Assembly (NCBI GenBank): GCA_002007465.1
Contig: LNAC01000728.1
Span: forward strand, 248,001-312,000
Direction of reading: 5' to 3'
From: Ailurus styani
Taxonomy: Eukaryota; Chordata; Mammalia; Carnivora; Ailuridae
Length of the DNA: 64,000 nt
Shown here: positions 34,499-46,389 of the stretch, one piece after another
Numbering within the stretch: position 1 is the first letter of the stretch
Layout of the letters: every line of letters starts with the position of its first letter
Translations under genes and position numbers: made by a program
The notes under the pieces: model-generated
Told to the model about the DNA's origin: nothing
The model's input: the letters and a program-made list of their open reading frames with translations, nothing else
Database searches by the model: none

Positions 34499-34511
34499 CA
34501 TAAAAATTCTA

Positions 34512-35229
34512 AATCAGAGAAATTACACAATTTGAAAATGGCAATTTAATAAATGGAATCCCAGTTTTAATTCTTTCTTTAGCTTTACAGGAGATGAATC
34601 TTTTGGTTATTTTTTAGAGAAACTGACATAGTAAGTATGTAAGAGAAGCCAAAGATACAGGAATAAGGATGAAAACATATTGGAAAAAAAGAATCAGTGT
34701 ATCATTCCAAGAGAAACAGCTATTAATGGTTTAATATATGAAAATGTGACCATGACTTGATGACAAAAAGCAAAAAACACCATAAATTTATGTGTATAAT
34801 GAAAATTGACCAAAAAAATCTTTGCAAATCTCTGTGGAATAAAGGTGAACAAAATATAATAAAATCAAGTTCACAAGCATAACATTCTAAGAAATGATTT
34901 TCATAGCCTAGTTCATAATAGAGGCATTTATTATGTTAATATCTCAGACAGAAATGCATGGGGTAAAAATAATTTAATGTGATTACATGAGTTCAACTAA
35001 AGATGATAAAGGATTTAGTACCATGAATAACAGAACAGATTTTAAAAGAAACTCTCTACTTATTGAACTAAGTCACCAAATAACTATTTAATGAAAAGTT
35101 ATTGGAATCGTGGGTTCATCTCCCTGTCAAAATTAGGTTGCAAACAGGTCATTATTTAGCTAGTGATAACTTGTGTCAAAACAGTGTACATGTGAGCAGT
35201 GTCTTAATATCAAAAAGTTATTTAAAAGT
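34512..35229. other. Single-copy AT-rich sequence
   Basis: A-rich, with no assignable repeat or coding features. Confidence 0.45.
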
Positions 35230-35242
35230 TATAAGAATGACT

Positions 35243-35428
35243 TGGGGTGCCTGGGTGGTTCAGTCAGTTAAGTGATTTCAGCTCAGGTCATGATTTCAGG
35301 GTCCTGGGATTGAGCTCTGCATCAGGCTCTGTGCTCAGTGGGGAGTCTGCTTCTCCCTCTTCCTTTGTCCCCCCCCCCGACTAATTTTCTCTCTCTCTCA
35401 AATAAATAAATAAAATCTTTTAAAAATG
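35243..35428 (+). mobile_element. Older Can-SINE, plus strand, with TSD
   Basis: It starts TGGGGTGCCTGGGTGGTTCA, lacks the musteloid CTACTTGTGATC module, contains a C9 run (35370-35378) and has an (AAATA)n tail. A perfect 13-bp TSD, TATAAGAATGACT, lies at 35230-35242 and 35429-35441. Confidence 0.93.
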
Positions 35429-35441
35429 TATAAGAATGACT

Positions 35442-35954
35442 ATGAATAGTTTGGAGCATGATTTATGTCACTCCGTAAAGAGTCCTATAATACACAGTGT
35501 AGCTTGTCTACAGACTAAAAGGAACATTTTAATTTTTTTTTGTTTTCTATATTGACTTGTTTTACCCCATTAGTAGTAAAATACTTTACTATCCTCTCAG
35601 CATTTATGGACAAGGAGTTAGGAGAACAAAGAGAGCACTGCCTCGTCAGGAGCCAGCGGAGAGTATTTCCTATACAAGGACTCAGTCACTCGGATGACTG
35701 GAAGTTGGATAACTTCGCAGACAGAATAGAAAACAGAGAATATTTTGAAGGGAACAAAACTGTGGGGTTTTGAATACACAGACTGATGCCTATTACTTGA
35801 CCCACTGCATTAGTTGTAGAGTACTTCATAGACAAGGAATGGGAAACAGGCCTATTGTGATCAGATTGTGGATATCTTAGGTCCAAATGGAGCGATAAAA
35901 TTCTACTGGCTCTCGTGAATGACCGATACCTTTTTTAAAAATCAGAATATAGTG
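35442..35954. other. Single-copy sequence, no gene recognised
   Basis: A 77-codon plus frame at 35540-35773 overlaps a 66-codon minus frame. Neither has recognisable features. Confidence 0.4.
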
Positions 35955-36045
35955 GCATTGGGGCCTTAGTTTCTTCACCTGTAAAATGGGACAAACAATT
36001 CCTCAAAAATTAGAATTGAGTTATGTATATGAAAGAACCTGATCC
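35955..36045 (-). repeat. MIR SINE fragment, minus strand
   Basis: GGGGCCTTAGTTTCTTCACC followed by TGTAAAATGGGACAAACAAT matches antisense MIR (GCCTCAGTTTCCTCATCTGT then AAAATGGGGATAATAAT). Confidence 0.7.
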
Positions 36046-38915
36046 AGGATGAAGCCTGTTGAAGATAACTGAAAAATGTATTCTTGTCTGTAAAAGTACT
36101 CTGTTTAGGTAAAATGTGCAGTTCCCCCCCCCCAAGCTCACAATCAGATTGAGAGTTAAGGATTAACAGAAAAGTAATATAATCTCCCTAAAGAAGATAT
36201 TTCCTATCTGTTCTTTAATCTGTTCATTAAATTATCTTTAGTACTTTAATAAAACAATAATAAAGGAATTTCCCAAATTAATTATATTGCATTCTATTAA
36301 TAAGGTAGCAAATTGCTAAATTCACCTTATTTTTGCATGACATGATATTCTCAGCTTTGCTTCTGTTGAGTCATGAAATTATGCTGAGGTTCAGAGCACT
36401 TAGTTTGTTGTATATTTTTTGGCTCATATGAAATCCAAGGTAATGAGTTTTAACACTACAAAGGCTCTGGAATGCTTTCAAAAACATTTGCTTCCCACAA
36501 GAGAAATTAGCTGAACCAAGCAATAAAATGTGACATTAAGCATTCAATACTCCCATTTTTATGTAGTCCCAGGTCAACAAAAATGACCTCACTGGGGGCA
36601 TTTCTCTAATGCCCTTGTTCAGAGTTCTACTAAAAACCTGTCTCTAGGAAGCTAATCAATAGTTATTTATGCATCGTAGACCCCTAAAGAAAGCCTACCT
36701 CATAAATTGAACTCAAGGCATTCTGGAAGCTTCTGAACCTAATGTGGTTTTTAAGGATCCTCTCTCAGGTGGACCACCCTGTGTGCACACATATGTCTAC
36801 ATCTGTATACGTACATTTGCAATTTATTACTTTTAGTTATTTAGTATTGTATTTTAAGGTCTTGAAGAAAATTCTAATGTTCAACAATGACCAGTGAAAG
36901 CCTACTCTTCTTGCCATTTTTAAACATTTATGTTTAGACTTCTTAGTTGTTGAATATTTAGTTTTTAGAATAAAGGATGTGTTCACCTCACCTGGAGTAT
37001 CATGCTCTTTCTAACCAAAGAAAAGCATTTCTCTAAGCAAACAGTAATTGATCTAAGAAAGGGAGGCCAGGAGAGTGAAGGAACATCTTCATGGAACAGT
37101 GATGAAGACTGGGTGTGGTTGGCCCCAAGAAGACAAGGGCTGAGGAGTGAAGGGAGAAAGCAGTGTCTGTATGTCCCTAAAAGACTATTAAACAGAAGGG
37201 ACTCACAGGGTGCAGAGGTAGACGAGGAGTAACAGAGTGATAAGGAGGCAGAGTTTAGGGCAGTAGGAGGAAGAACTTTCTAATACAATGGTCCAAAACA
37301 GAATGAATTGTCTAAGCCGAGATTAGTTCGTTAGATGAGAGAACCTAACTGGTGACATTTTAGACCCTTTCCAGCCCTGGGATGAAGGCCTCAGTGACCC
37401 TCACAACAGAAATCTCTCCTGTATTTCTCCTGTTGTAGTTCAGGACATCCTTTTCGAGCCAGTGTTTTCCATAGACAAGCCTTGTACAAGGAAGCATATT
37501 CCCTGAGGCTCCCAAGGTTTCTTTCACTCCAAGGCTTAGCTTTTAAAATTTTTATAAAAGAATAAGTACCCAAACAAGGATATTTATTTTTGCAAATTCA
37601 AATTAATTTTAAGAAATTTTACCTTCACTGTTTTTTGAATTAAAAAAAAAAAAACAATTCTACCAGGAAAATTGAGACATTTGCTTAAACAGGTTGGTAA
37701 ACTGCTGTCTATTTTATGTCAGAATTATGACCGCTACCTCCCCTTCCTCTCCTTAGGCTACTCTATACCTTAATTAATTAATAGTAAGGGGAGGAAGCTT
37801 CCAGACACCAAAGGACGGACTGGCCAATCAGCTTTACGTGTCCTTTATTTCTTTTGAAACGTAATATCCTAACAATTTACAGATGCTGCGTGCACCGCTT
37901 TCAGCCTCAGCTTGGAGTGATCCAAGTAGTTCTGTGTCATCAAGATGGCATTTGTTGCTTGGTGTCTGGGGGCCAGAACAGAGGGCTGCTCATGGCCTAT
38001 AGCCAAATTCTGGTGGAGAATGTAGAGGCTACCACCCTGTCAAGGGCACTCCTCTGTTCTATCACAATCCTGAGAGCAGCACTTTAATTATAACTTCTCC
38101 CTGAGAAATTCAATGAGGATATCCATTCACCATGCAACTCTATTATAGTAAAATTTTACTTTTTGAGAGCTGCAAAGAGACACATGTCTCCCTAATCTAT
38201 TTAGGGAGACTCAACAAGAAATCTGAACGTATGAATCCCTCTACGTACGGTCCGCATCTTACTTACAGGTAGCAATCATAACCTCACCTATCTTGATGAG
38301 AAAGAGAAACAATTACTGGCAGTCCTACCAAGGTTAGAAGAACTGCCAGGAGAGCTAGAGTCGTAGCCAGGGTGGAGGGGACTCAGCAGGGGAGCAGAAT
38401 TCCCAGATGTATGCCTGCTGTTTATGTCATAGGTGCTGTGGGTTTCTGGCTGTAGATCTCTTCAGCCTTCTCCAAATTCAGGGAAGAATGAAAGTCAATT
38501 CTGGTTCCAAGATTCTACTTTCTCCAACAGCTTTAGGTTCTGTATCACCCCATAGCAATTCTAACTTCATAAATCAATGAATCAACCAACCACCAAAGAC
38601 TTAATCTATGTTGAGCACACTTGAAGAAAGTTTAAAGCAGAGTCTCCTCTTTCCTTTTGGCCTAGCCTAAAAAGAATATGAGACATGCGCAAGGAGGAAG
38701 AAGAATGCTGATAGTCACCCTTGTCAGCTCAAAGGAATTGCCATATAGGCAATAAATGTGCCCATTTCACTCATGTCCTTCACTAGGTTGGGCCAGAACA
38801 AGAGATATTTGGATGGATAACTATTTGATCCAAGATTCAATTAGTCCAGTGGGTCTCAAATTTGTTTAGCTAGTAAAGTACCTGGAATACATATGTATAC
38901 ATAGGTATGATCTGT

Positions 38916-38916
<1 letters not shown>
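36046..38916. other. Single-copy sequence, no gene recognised
   Basis: About 2.9 kb without a SINE or assignable old repeat. It contains a C10 run (36125-36134) and an A-run (37650-37663). The frames at 37002-37232, 37391-37573 and 37854-38087 have no protein features. An L2-like word (ATGAATCAACCAACCACCAA near 38578) is too weak to call. Confidence 0.4.

Positions 38917-38972
<56 letters not shown>
38917..38972. repeat. (TATC)14 microsatellite
   Basis: Fourteen perfect TATC tetranucleotides (GATA on the other strand), followed by imperfect ATCTATGTATC. A classic STR, likely polymorphic. Confidence 0.98.
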
Positions 38973-39678
38973 ATCTATGTATCTATAAGAATGAATGATT
39001 AAGTCAATGCTGAAATTTGGGAGGAAACTGAACATAAAATGACTCTTACTGTCTGATTTTGCTTGGGAGAGGCCCTTTGGAGAAATTTTAAAAATCTATC
39101 AGTCTTCGTCCCCTCTCTGCTTCCATTAGAATAAGTTTTCAGGAGCTTGCTAGGGCCCCACCAGATTACGTACTGTCCCTTCCCACATGGAAACATAACT
39201 GTCCCTTCCCAGCCCACATGGAAACATAACTTCCATGTCTTATCCTTTTGCTGACATTAATAATGCTCCCTAATCTCACTGGGGAAGAGTCACATGTTGC
39301 TGAGATGGGAAGCCCATGTTGGGAGGTAGTGACTTGTTTCCTCATTCTATTATTTCCCTGTATTTGAGGGATCTACCAACTGACAAAGTGGGATCCACGA
39401 GTTTGCTGCATAAAGGAAGAGATGGGTAGCTTTTGAGGGTGAGGGTTGAGGCTTTCCCCAAGATTCAGGAATCACTTCCTCTTACTCCTGTCAAAACAAA
39501 GGAAGGGGGGGGGTCAAAAGGTGTGAAGATCTTATATAACACATCACTCCTTCTCATCTTGAGAACTTGGAAGTGGCTCTGGCCATGAGTTATATTTGTT
39601 AGCACTCACAGATGATAGGCTGTATCACCAAAGTTGCCTTATGATATTGTATTCACCAACACTCTGGTTCTTATTTTG

Positions 39679-39680
<2 letters not shown>
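38973..39680. other. Single-copy sequence, no gene recognised
   Basis: There is a short direct repeat, ACTGTCCCTTCCCA/GCCCACATGGAAACATAACT, at about 39171-39230, and a G9 run near 39508. The 72-codon minus frame at 38999-39217 is unsupported. Confidence 0.4.

Positions 39681-39724
<44 letters not shown>
39681..39724. repeat. (AC)22 microsatellite
   Basis: Forty-four bases of uninterrupted AC. Likely polymorphic. Confidence 0.98.
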
Positions 39725-39725
<1 letters not shown>

Positions 39726-40484
39726 AGGCTACAAAAAAAAATTGATTTCATCCACTGAATAATTCACCAACTGAAAATTACCCTCATCATATTAACGTAA
39801 TTACTTTCTGGCAGGCAAAAATTCAGAAGGTAATACTAATTTCCAATATGATTAATGTAGTTATTATAAGCTTTTCTATTCAAAGAAAATTAAGTTGGCA
39901 TATCAAACTAATAATATTCATAATATATATTTAAATTTTTCAGAATATAGTTTCTTTCATTATAGCAACAAAAGTTAAATTGCCTAGAATTACTTGTTTC
40001 TCTTTTTTTTATCTTAGGATGCTTTCTTTATGATAACATCTCAGGTATTTAAAACACCTTACTTATCTGAAATTACCAGGCTGACAACTCCATATATGGA
40101 ACATAGCCATGTTCCTAGTTTGGGAAACGTACGAATCTGGTAAATATCTTTTAAGAATAAAGTAATTATATGCATGTCCTTTAGAATTTACATTTCTGTG
40201 TCTGAGTTAATTGTTCTATTCTACTGTGTGCAACTTGATGGTATAAAATATACCTTAGCTTCTTTTCATCTCTTAGCCTTTGGTTTCCCTGTAGCATTGC
40301 AATGAGTCTTCAGTTTCTGAGGGATAACATACCTTTCAAAAATATATCCTGAGGTAACCCTACATAGAGGCATTGACAGATACTGTTTAGAAGATCCAAG
40401 ATAGTCTATAAACTTCAACAAAGGGGTAGCCTAAGTTCTCTCCCCTCTGAAGCTCAGCTTCTCAATGGCAGAATGAAAGAATTA
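39725..40484. other. Single-copy AT-rich sequence
   Basis: No repeat or gene was recognised. Confidence 0.45.
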
Positions 40485-40499
40485 GAAGACAAAATCTTT

Positions 40500-42908
40500 T
40501 TTTTTTTTGCCCCAGGGGTACAGGTCTGAGAATCATCAGGCTTATACCTTTCACAGCACTCACTATAGCACAAACCCTCTCCAATGTCCGTAACCCATCC
40601 ACCCTATCCCTACCCTCCCACTCCACAGTAACCCTCAGTTTGTTTTGTGAGATTAGAAGTTCTTATGGTTTGTCTCCTTCCCGATCCCATTGTTTCATTA
40701 TTTTTCCCTCCCTACCCTGCACGACCCCATGCCCTGCCCCTCAAGTTCCACATATCAGAGAGATCATATGATAATTGTCTTTCTCTGATTGACTTATTTC
40801 GCTTAGCATAATACCCTCTAGTTCCATCCACGTCATTGCAAATGGCAAGATTTCGTTTCTTTTGATGGCTGCATAGTATTCCATTGTATATATATATACC
40901 ACATCTTCTTTATCCATTCATCTGTTGATGGACATCTAGGTTCTTTCCATAGTTTGGCTATTGTGGATATTGCTGCTATAAACATTCAGGTGCATGTGCC
41001 CTTGAGGATCACTACCTTTTTATCTTTAGGGTAAATACCCAGTAGTGCGAATGCTGGGTCGTAGGGTAGCTCTATTTTCCACTTTTTGAGGAACCTCCAT
41101 ACTGTCTTCCAGAGTGGCTGCACCAGCTTGCATTCCCACCAACAGTGTAGGAGGGTTCCCCTTTCTCCACATCCTCACCAACATCTGTCATTTCCTGACT
41201 TGTTAATTTTAGCCATTCTGACTGGTGTGAAGTGGTATCTCATTGTGGTTTTGATTTGTATTTCCTTGATGCAGAGTGATGTTGAGCACTTTCTCATGTG
41301 TCTGTTGGCCAGTTGGATGTCTTCTTTGGAGAAATGTCTGTTCATGTCTTCTGCCCATTTCTTGACTGGGTTATTTGTTTTATGGGTGTTGAGTCTGAGA
41401 AGTTCTTTATAGATTTTGGATACAAGCCCTTTATCTGATATGTCATTTGCAAATATCTTCTCCCATTCTGTCAGTTGTCTTTTGGTTTTGTTGACTGTTT
41501 CCTTTGCTGTGCAAAAGCTTTTAATCTTGATGAAGTCCCAATAGTTCATTTTTGCCCTTGCTTCCCTTGCCTTTGGTGAGGTTCCTAGGAAGAAGTTGCT
41601 GCGGTTGAGGTCGAAGAGGTTGCTGCCTGTGTTCTCCTCGAGGATTTTGATGGATTCCTTTCTCACATTGAGGTCTTTTATCCATTTTGAGTCTATTTTT
41701 GTGTGTGGTGTAAGGAAATGATCCAGTTTCATTTTTCTGCATGTGGCTGTCCAGTTTTCCCAACACCATTTGTTGAAGAGACTGTCTTTTTCCCACTGGA
41801 CATTCTTTCCTGCTTTGTCGAAGATTAGTTGACCATAGAGTTGAGGGTCCATTTTTGGGTTCTCTATTCTGTTCCACTGGTCTATGTGTCTGTTTTTGTG
41901 CCAGTACCATACTGTCTTGATGATGACAGCTTTGTAATAGAGCTTGAAATCTGGAATTGTGATGCCGCCCAACTTTGGGTTTCTTTTTCAACATTCCTTT
42001 AGCTATTCGGGGTCTTTTCTGTTCCATATAAATTTTAGGATTATTCGTTCCATTTCTTTGAAGTAAATTGCTGGTATTTTGATGGGGATTGCATTAAATG
42101 TGTAGATTGCTCTAGGTAGCATAGACATTTTCACAATATTTATTCTACCCATCCATGAGCATGGAATGTTTTTCNGTGGAATGTTTTTCCACTTCTTTGT
42201 ATCTTCCTCAATTTCTTTCATGAGTTCTCTATAGTTTTCTGAGTACAGATTCTTTGCTTCTTTGGTTAGGTTTATTTCTAGGTATTTTATGGTTTTGGGT
42301 GCCATTGTAAATGGGATTGACGCCTTAATTTCTTTTTCTTCTGTTTTGTTGTTGGTATATAGAAATGCAACTGATTTCTGTGCATTGATTTTATATCCTG
42401 ACACTTGACTGAATTCCTGTATGAGTGCTAGCAGTTTTGGAGTGGAGTCCTTTGGGTTTTCCACATAAAGTATCATATCATCTGCAAAGAGTGAGAGTTT
42501 GACCTCTTCCTTGATGATTTGGATGCATTTTATTTCTTTTCGTTGTCAGATTGCTGAGGCTAGGACTTCTAGTACTATGTTGAATAGCAGTGGTGATAGT
42601 GGACAGCCTTGCCGTGTTCCTGACTTTNTTGAGAATGATATTTGCTGTGGGTTTTTTGTAGATGGCTTTGATGATATTGAGGTATGTACCCTCTATGCCT
42701 ACACTGTGAAGAGTTTTGATCAAGAAAGGGTGCTGTACTTTGTCAAATGCTTTTTCAGCATCTACTGAGAGGATCATATGGTTCTTGTTCTTTCTTTTAT
42801 TAATGTCTTGTATCACATTGATTGATTTGCGAATGTTAAACCAACCTTGCATCGCAGGAATAAATCCCACTTGGTTGTGGTGAATAATCCTTTTAATGTG
42901 CTGTTGGG
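40500..42908 (-). mobile_element. 5'-truncated carnivore L1, minus strand, 2.4 kb
   Basis: Read on minus, it runs from the reverse-transcriptase part of ORF2 through the ORF2 C-terminus into the 3' UTR, ending CCTGTACCCCTGGGGCAAAA with an A tail (T-run on plus at 40497-40509). The TSD is GAAGACAAAATCTTT at 40485-40499 and GAAGACATAATCTTT at 42909-42923, 14/15 identical. It inserted by target-primed reverse transcription with 5' truncation and is inactive: no 5' UTR, no ORF1, broken ORF2. It has the same 3' UTR family as 34334-34498. Ambiguous bases lie at 42175 and 42628. Confidence 0.96.
41175..42870 (-). pseudogene. Broken L1 ORF2 (reverse transcriptase and C-terminal part)
   Basis: In working elements ORF2p nicks target DNA and reverse-transcribes L1 RNA. 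Three minus-strand pieces remain. 42478-42870 carries the RT motif region [20 protein letters not shown]. 42003-42476 continues with [11 protein letters not shown] after the palm FADD position (about 42468-42482). 41175-41972 carries the C-terminal region with [20 protein letters not shown]. The first piece loses frame near the N at 42628. The second stops at 42003, the reading passes briefly through another frame (41970-42027) and then returns. A TGA at 41175-41177 replaces the arginine codon of the WRGCGE motif, consistent with CpG decay. The endonuclease is missing by truncation. Plus-strand frames at 41086-41412 and 42499-42768 are antisense shadows. Confidence 0.9.
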
Positions 42909-42923
42909 GAAGACATAATCTTT

Positions 42924-43604
42924 AAGTCCTTTTCCAATCCTGAGATTCTGTGATACTCTATCATCTGTTCCTTTGTACAAAATAAAACAGCATTCATTTT
43001 CACTCAAGTTCTGTCACTGTATGGGAAGGCCATATTAAAATGTAATGGCTCATGTATCAGAGGCCACTGATAAATGAGGTGGGTCCCTGGCTTCACAAGA
43101 TGAACATTCTGGTGGTGGCGAGCTGCATCCTGTGCAGTATCCACCAGCAGGGTCAGCTGCAGAGGCTCCTCCCACACTGCCCTTGTCCAACTCTGCACCC
43201 AGAGGACAAGCCAGCCAGTTGCAAGGAGGCCAGCACTTGCAGAGCGTCTTTGCAGGGAAATGAGGAGATGGCTCCTCCCAAAAAAGAGTTTCCGAGGCTC
43301 CATCAGAGGACGACTTGTTTCAGATACTTTCCTTCTGTTGCCGCTCCCCATCCCACTCAGTCATGGCTTCCTGCAGATCCTGTTTCAGAATCTAGAGGTA
43401 GGTCTCTTTTCAGGGAGTGCTTTCTTTCTCCTTGGCTCTTTTCCTTCTGGTTTTCATTAACTGAACTTCTCACAAAGTAGGTGTTTGCATTGACTTTTCG
43501 TTCCTATGAACCCTCAGAGATTTTGACTTAGCTACTCATTCAGGGAAGTCATTAGGTTTTTACCAGCCTCTTCTGACTCTATTCAGAGCACAGGGAAACA
43601 GATA
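42924..43604. other. Unassigned sequence with overlapping open frames
   Basis: A 142-codon plus frame (43052-43480) and a 115-codon minus frame (43004-43351) overlap, in a GC-richer stretch. Neither shows a domain I recognise. If the minus-strand LTR at 45 kb once had an internal region, this stretch could belong to it, but there is no positive evidence. Confidence 0.3.
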
Positions 43605-43614
43605 ACAGATAACC

Positions 43615-43801
43615 TTTTTTTTTTTTCAGATTTATTTATTTATTTGTTTGTTTGCCAGAGAGAGAGAGAGAGAGTGGGAGAGAAAGCACAAGCAGGCTCC
43701 CTGCTGAGCAGGGAGCCTGATGAGGGGCTCAGTCCCAGGACTCCGGGATCATGACCTGAGCCGAAGGCAGCTCCTTAACCAACTGAGCCACCCGGGCATC
43801 C
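43615..43801 (-). mobile_element. Older Can-SINE, minus strand
   Basis: Minus head GGATGCCCGGGTGGCTCAGT; GA-repeat part and T-rich left tail with TTTATTTATTTGTTTGTTTG. GGAAACAG occurs at both sides (43594-43601 and 43802-43809), but a clean duplication is not evident. The body is diverged from the younger copies. Confidence 0.88.
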
Positions 43802-43839
43802 TGGAAACAGGTATTCTAAAGAGATGTCAACCTCAGTGT

Positions 43840-44985
43840 AAGGGAAGGATATACACACTCAGTGCGTAGAACAGTAGACTACATTTTCTTCGTCCTTGGC
43901 TTGGGTGCTCAGAATGTAGGAAGGAGGTTCCTCGTCTACTAGAACACAAGATGAGTTTACAGGTATTACCTGTGCAGCATCCCCGTCCCCTGCAGCAGCC
44001 ACCACTTGGAAAACAGACTTGCTGGTCTGCATCCCACATGTGTCCTCTATCAAGGCGGTAGGGCTCATAACAGTCAGCAATGTCTTGTGAGGCTTTTTCT
44101 AAAGACCTTCTACATCCCAGAAATTAGCAGAGGCAAATCTGCTTCTCATTATCCTGATAGTCAATGATTTATACCTTCTAACTTGGGGGAGGGGAGAATG
44201 CCTAAGAAGGTGAGCCATTTGGCGAGTTATTAACCCTTCTAGGAGAATGTGCTTCCAGCACTTCTCTGGAATCAGTTAAGTCACCATTCCTGGACCCTCC
44301 ACCCTAATGAACTGTCCCCTTTCATGGGCAACAAACTTATTTCATTTTCTTGGACAACCACTGTAGAGGGGGCAGGGATCTGTAGATTTACAAACCTCCA
44401 GAAGCCTTAGCCATAGGGCTTCAAATGGGACCCTTGCTGACAATGCTGCTTCAGCCCAGGGACCTGGTAGCACTATTTGTGGGAGGAAAGTCATGCTTAT
44501 TTGAGAGTCCCAGACTTTGGGTAAGTGTGACTCCCCTAAAAAGAATCACAGTTGCATGGGCAGTTGTCCACTCTGACATATGGTAATAGCTGGAGCAAAA
44601 CGTCAGCCTAACCATCTCCGTGCAGACACTCTGGTTCTGCCCTTGACTCTTGGTTCATGGCCACTCATGAAAGTACTGGGGTAGCCTTTGCAAAGACATT
44701 ATAACAGCTGGTGCTGGTGGCATTACTACTCCTTCTGATGCCAGCTGCATCATTTTCCAGTCTAAAAATGCATGCCCATAAATTCTGACTTTAGAAAAAT
44801 GAAAGAGGTGCAAGCAGAACCCGTCCTTCAGGAATTCCCTTATGGATTCCTGGACAAATAAATGACACAGGCCTAAGAAATTGGACCCCATGCTCATCTG
44901 GACATATGGGAGCCTGAGGATGACTCTCTTGGATATCAGTGCACAGGCCCATTATCATATCCCAAAGAGTAAATTTGGAGATCCC
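43840..44985 (-). other. Coding-like block of unknown origin downstream of MLT1 LTR
   Basis: On the minus strand two frames, 73 codons at 43859-44080 and 80 codons at 44655-44897, have balanced protein-like composition. The first can be read further upstream to about 44210 with one in-frame stop (about 44098-44100). I do not recognise the product. The block lies on the 3' side of a minus-strand MLT1 LTR, so remnants of a MaLR internal region are one explanation. An unrecognised processed pseudogene or chance are others. No poly(A) tail or TSD was found. Confidence 0.3.
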
Positions 44986-44987
44986 AG

Positions 44988-45455
44988 TTCATATAACAAA
45001 TCACCACAAATTAGTGCCTCAAAATAACACAAAGTTGTTATCTCATTGTGCTATGGGTCAGCAGTCTAACTTACTGCACTGAAACCAAGATGCTGGCAAT
45101 GCTGTGTTCCCTTCTGGAGGCTCTAGTGGGCACTCCATTCTGTTGCCTTGTCCAGATTCTAGAAGTTGCTTCCATTCCTCATGACCTCTTCCCTCCATCT
45201 TCAAACTCAGCAATGGCGGGTTGAGTCCTTCTCACACTGCATCACTGTGACCTCCCCTTCTACCTCCTTTTCCACTTTTAAGACCCTTACGATTACATTG
45301 GGTAATCCAGGATAATCTTGCTATTTTAAGGTCAGCTAGTAAGAAACCTTAATCACACTTTGTTTTATAACTTAACATATTCACAGGTTCTAGGGATGAG
45401 AACACAGACAACTTCGGGGGCACAGGGGTGAAAGTGGATATTAATCTGTCTGTAT
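44988..45455 (-). mobile_element. MaLR LTR (MLT1C/D-type), minus strand
   Basis: The plus strand reads the complement of an MLT1 LTR in order: ATAACAAATCACCACAAATT, AGTGCCTCAAAATAACACAA, CTTCTGGAGGCTCTAGTGGG, ACCTCTTCCCTCCATCTTCA, GTAATCCAGGATAATCTTGC, ATATTCACAGGTTCTAGGGA and TTAATCTGTCTGTA. The termini are too diverged to define a 5-bp duplication. Confidence 0.75.
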
Positions 45456-45479
45456 TATTTAAGCACTTAGACACAAAGA

Positions 45480-45620
45480 GTCAGCCATTGGATTAGATGT
45501 TGGGTTTCCAAGAGGACTACATCTCAAGGGCTTCCAAATCTAGGAGACAGGCAAAAAATAATAAAATAATGTGGGGCAGTAATAAATAACAATCATAGGA
45601 TAATATCTGAATGCTGGTGG
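45480..45620 (-). repeat. Possible L2 fragment, minus strand
   Basis: TTGGATTAGATGTTGGGTTT, CAAGGGCTTCCAAATCTAGG and AGACAGGCAAAAAATAATAA resemble antisense L2 (GTGCTAGGTGCTGGGGATAC … AAGGAGCTTACAGTCTAG … GAGACAGACA). Weak. A similar hint lies at 45830-45900 (TGACAAATATATACTGAGGG). Confidence 0.4.
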
Positions 45621-46389
45621 CATGACAGAAGATTTTCTGGTGGTACAGATGCCTGAGTTTAGTTCCTATTGGATTAATAGCCATTCAGTACATGAAGAAG
45701 GCATTCTAGTCACCTGCATCCCTAATGTACTCCAAACATGGCAACTTTCTCTCCCCTATAGCTTGGCTGATGAAATCTGAAAATCACAAGGCTGATAGCA
45801 GCCAAATGGGGAACTCATTGAAGATTTTCAGTTGACAAATATATACTGAGGGCCCAAGACGTGTCAGAACATATGTGGCTATCAAAGCTGCAGGGAAGGG
45901 CAAGAGACATGCCTTTTTGTTGTTACAGTATTACAGAGGAAGAATGGAAACGCTCATGTGAAAAACTACTTAGGAGATAGGCTTGTGAATCTGTCCAGAG
46001 AGGTGATGCTTTTCAGATCCCAAATTGTACAGAAAGAGAACAAATCTTCAGTCTCCCCAAATTCCTGATGAACAACAGATGCTACCCTCTTGAAGTTTAT
46101 CATCACAAACCAAAGCAATGGAAAGTCTCGGGCTCAATGACTAAGGTGTAGTTCTGTCTAATATATTCCCATGCCCACGACAGAGCTGCTGCAATCCACA
46201 GAAGCCACTATCACACACTGGTTAGGGAAGGCCTAACCTTTACAGGACTTAACTTTTACCTGAAAAAACTGTAGTTAACTAAGCCTCCTTTAATAAGTCT
46301 GAACATCACTCATGTGGCTACACCACCTTTATTAACTTAACGACCAATAACCAAACATTGTTTGCAGCAAGCAGAATGGCAAATGGAAA
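45621..46389. other. Single-copy sequence, no gene recognised
   Basis: No confident repeat and no coding features. Confidence 0.4.

Noticed and set aside
41086..41412. 108-codon plus-strand frame
   Set aside because: It is antisense to L1 ORF2 on the minus strand.
43052..43480. 142-codon plus-strand frame
   Set aside because: It overlaps a 115-codon minus frame, with no recognisable domain or gene structure. Kept only as part of an unassigned block.
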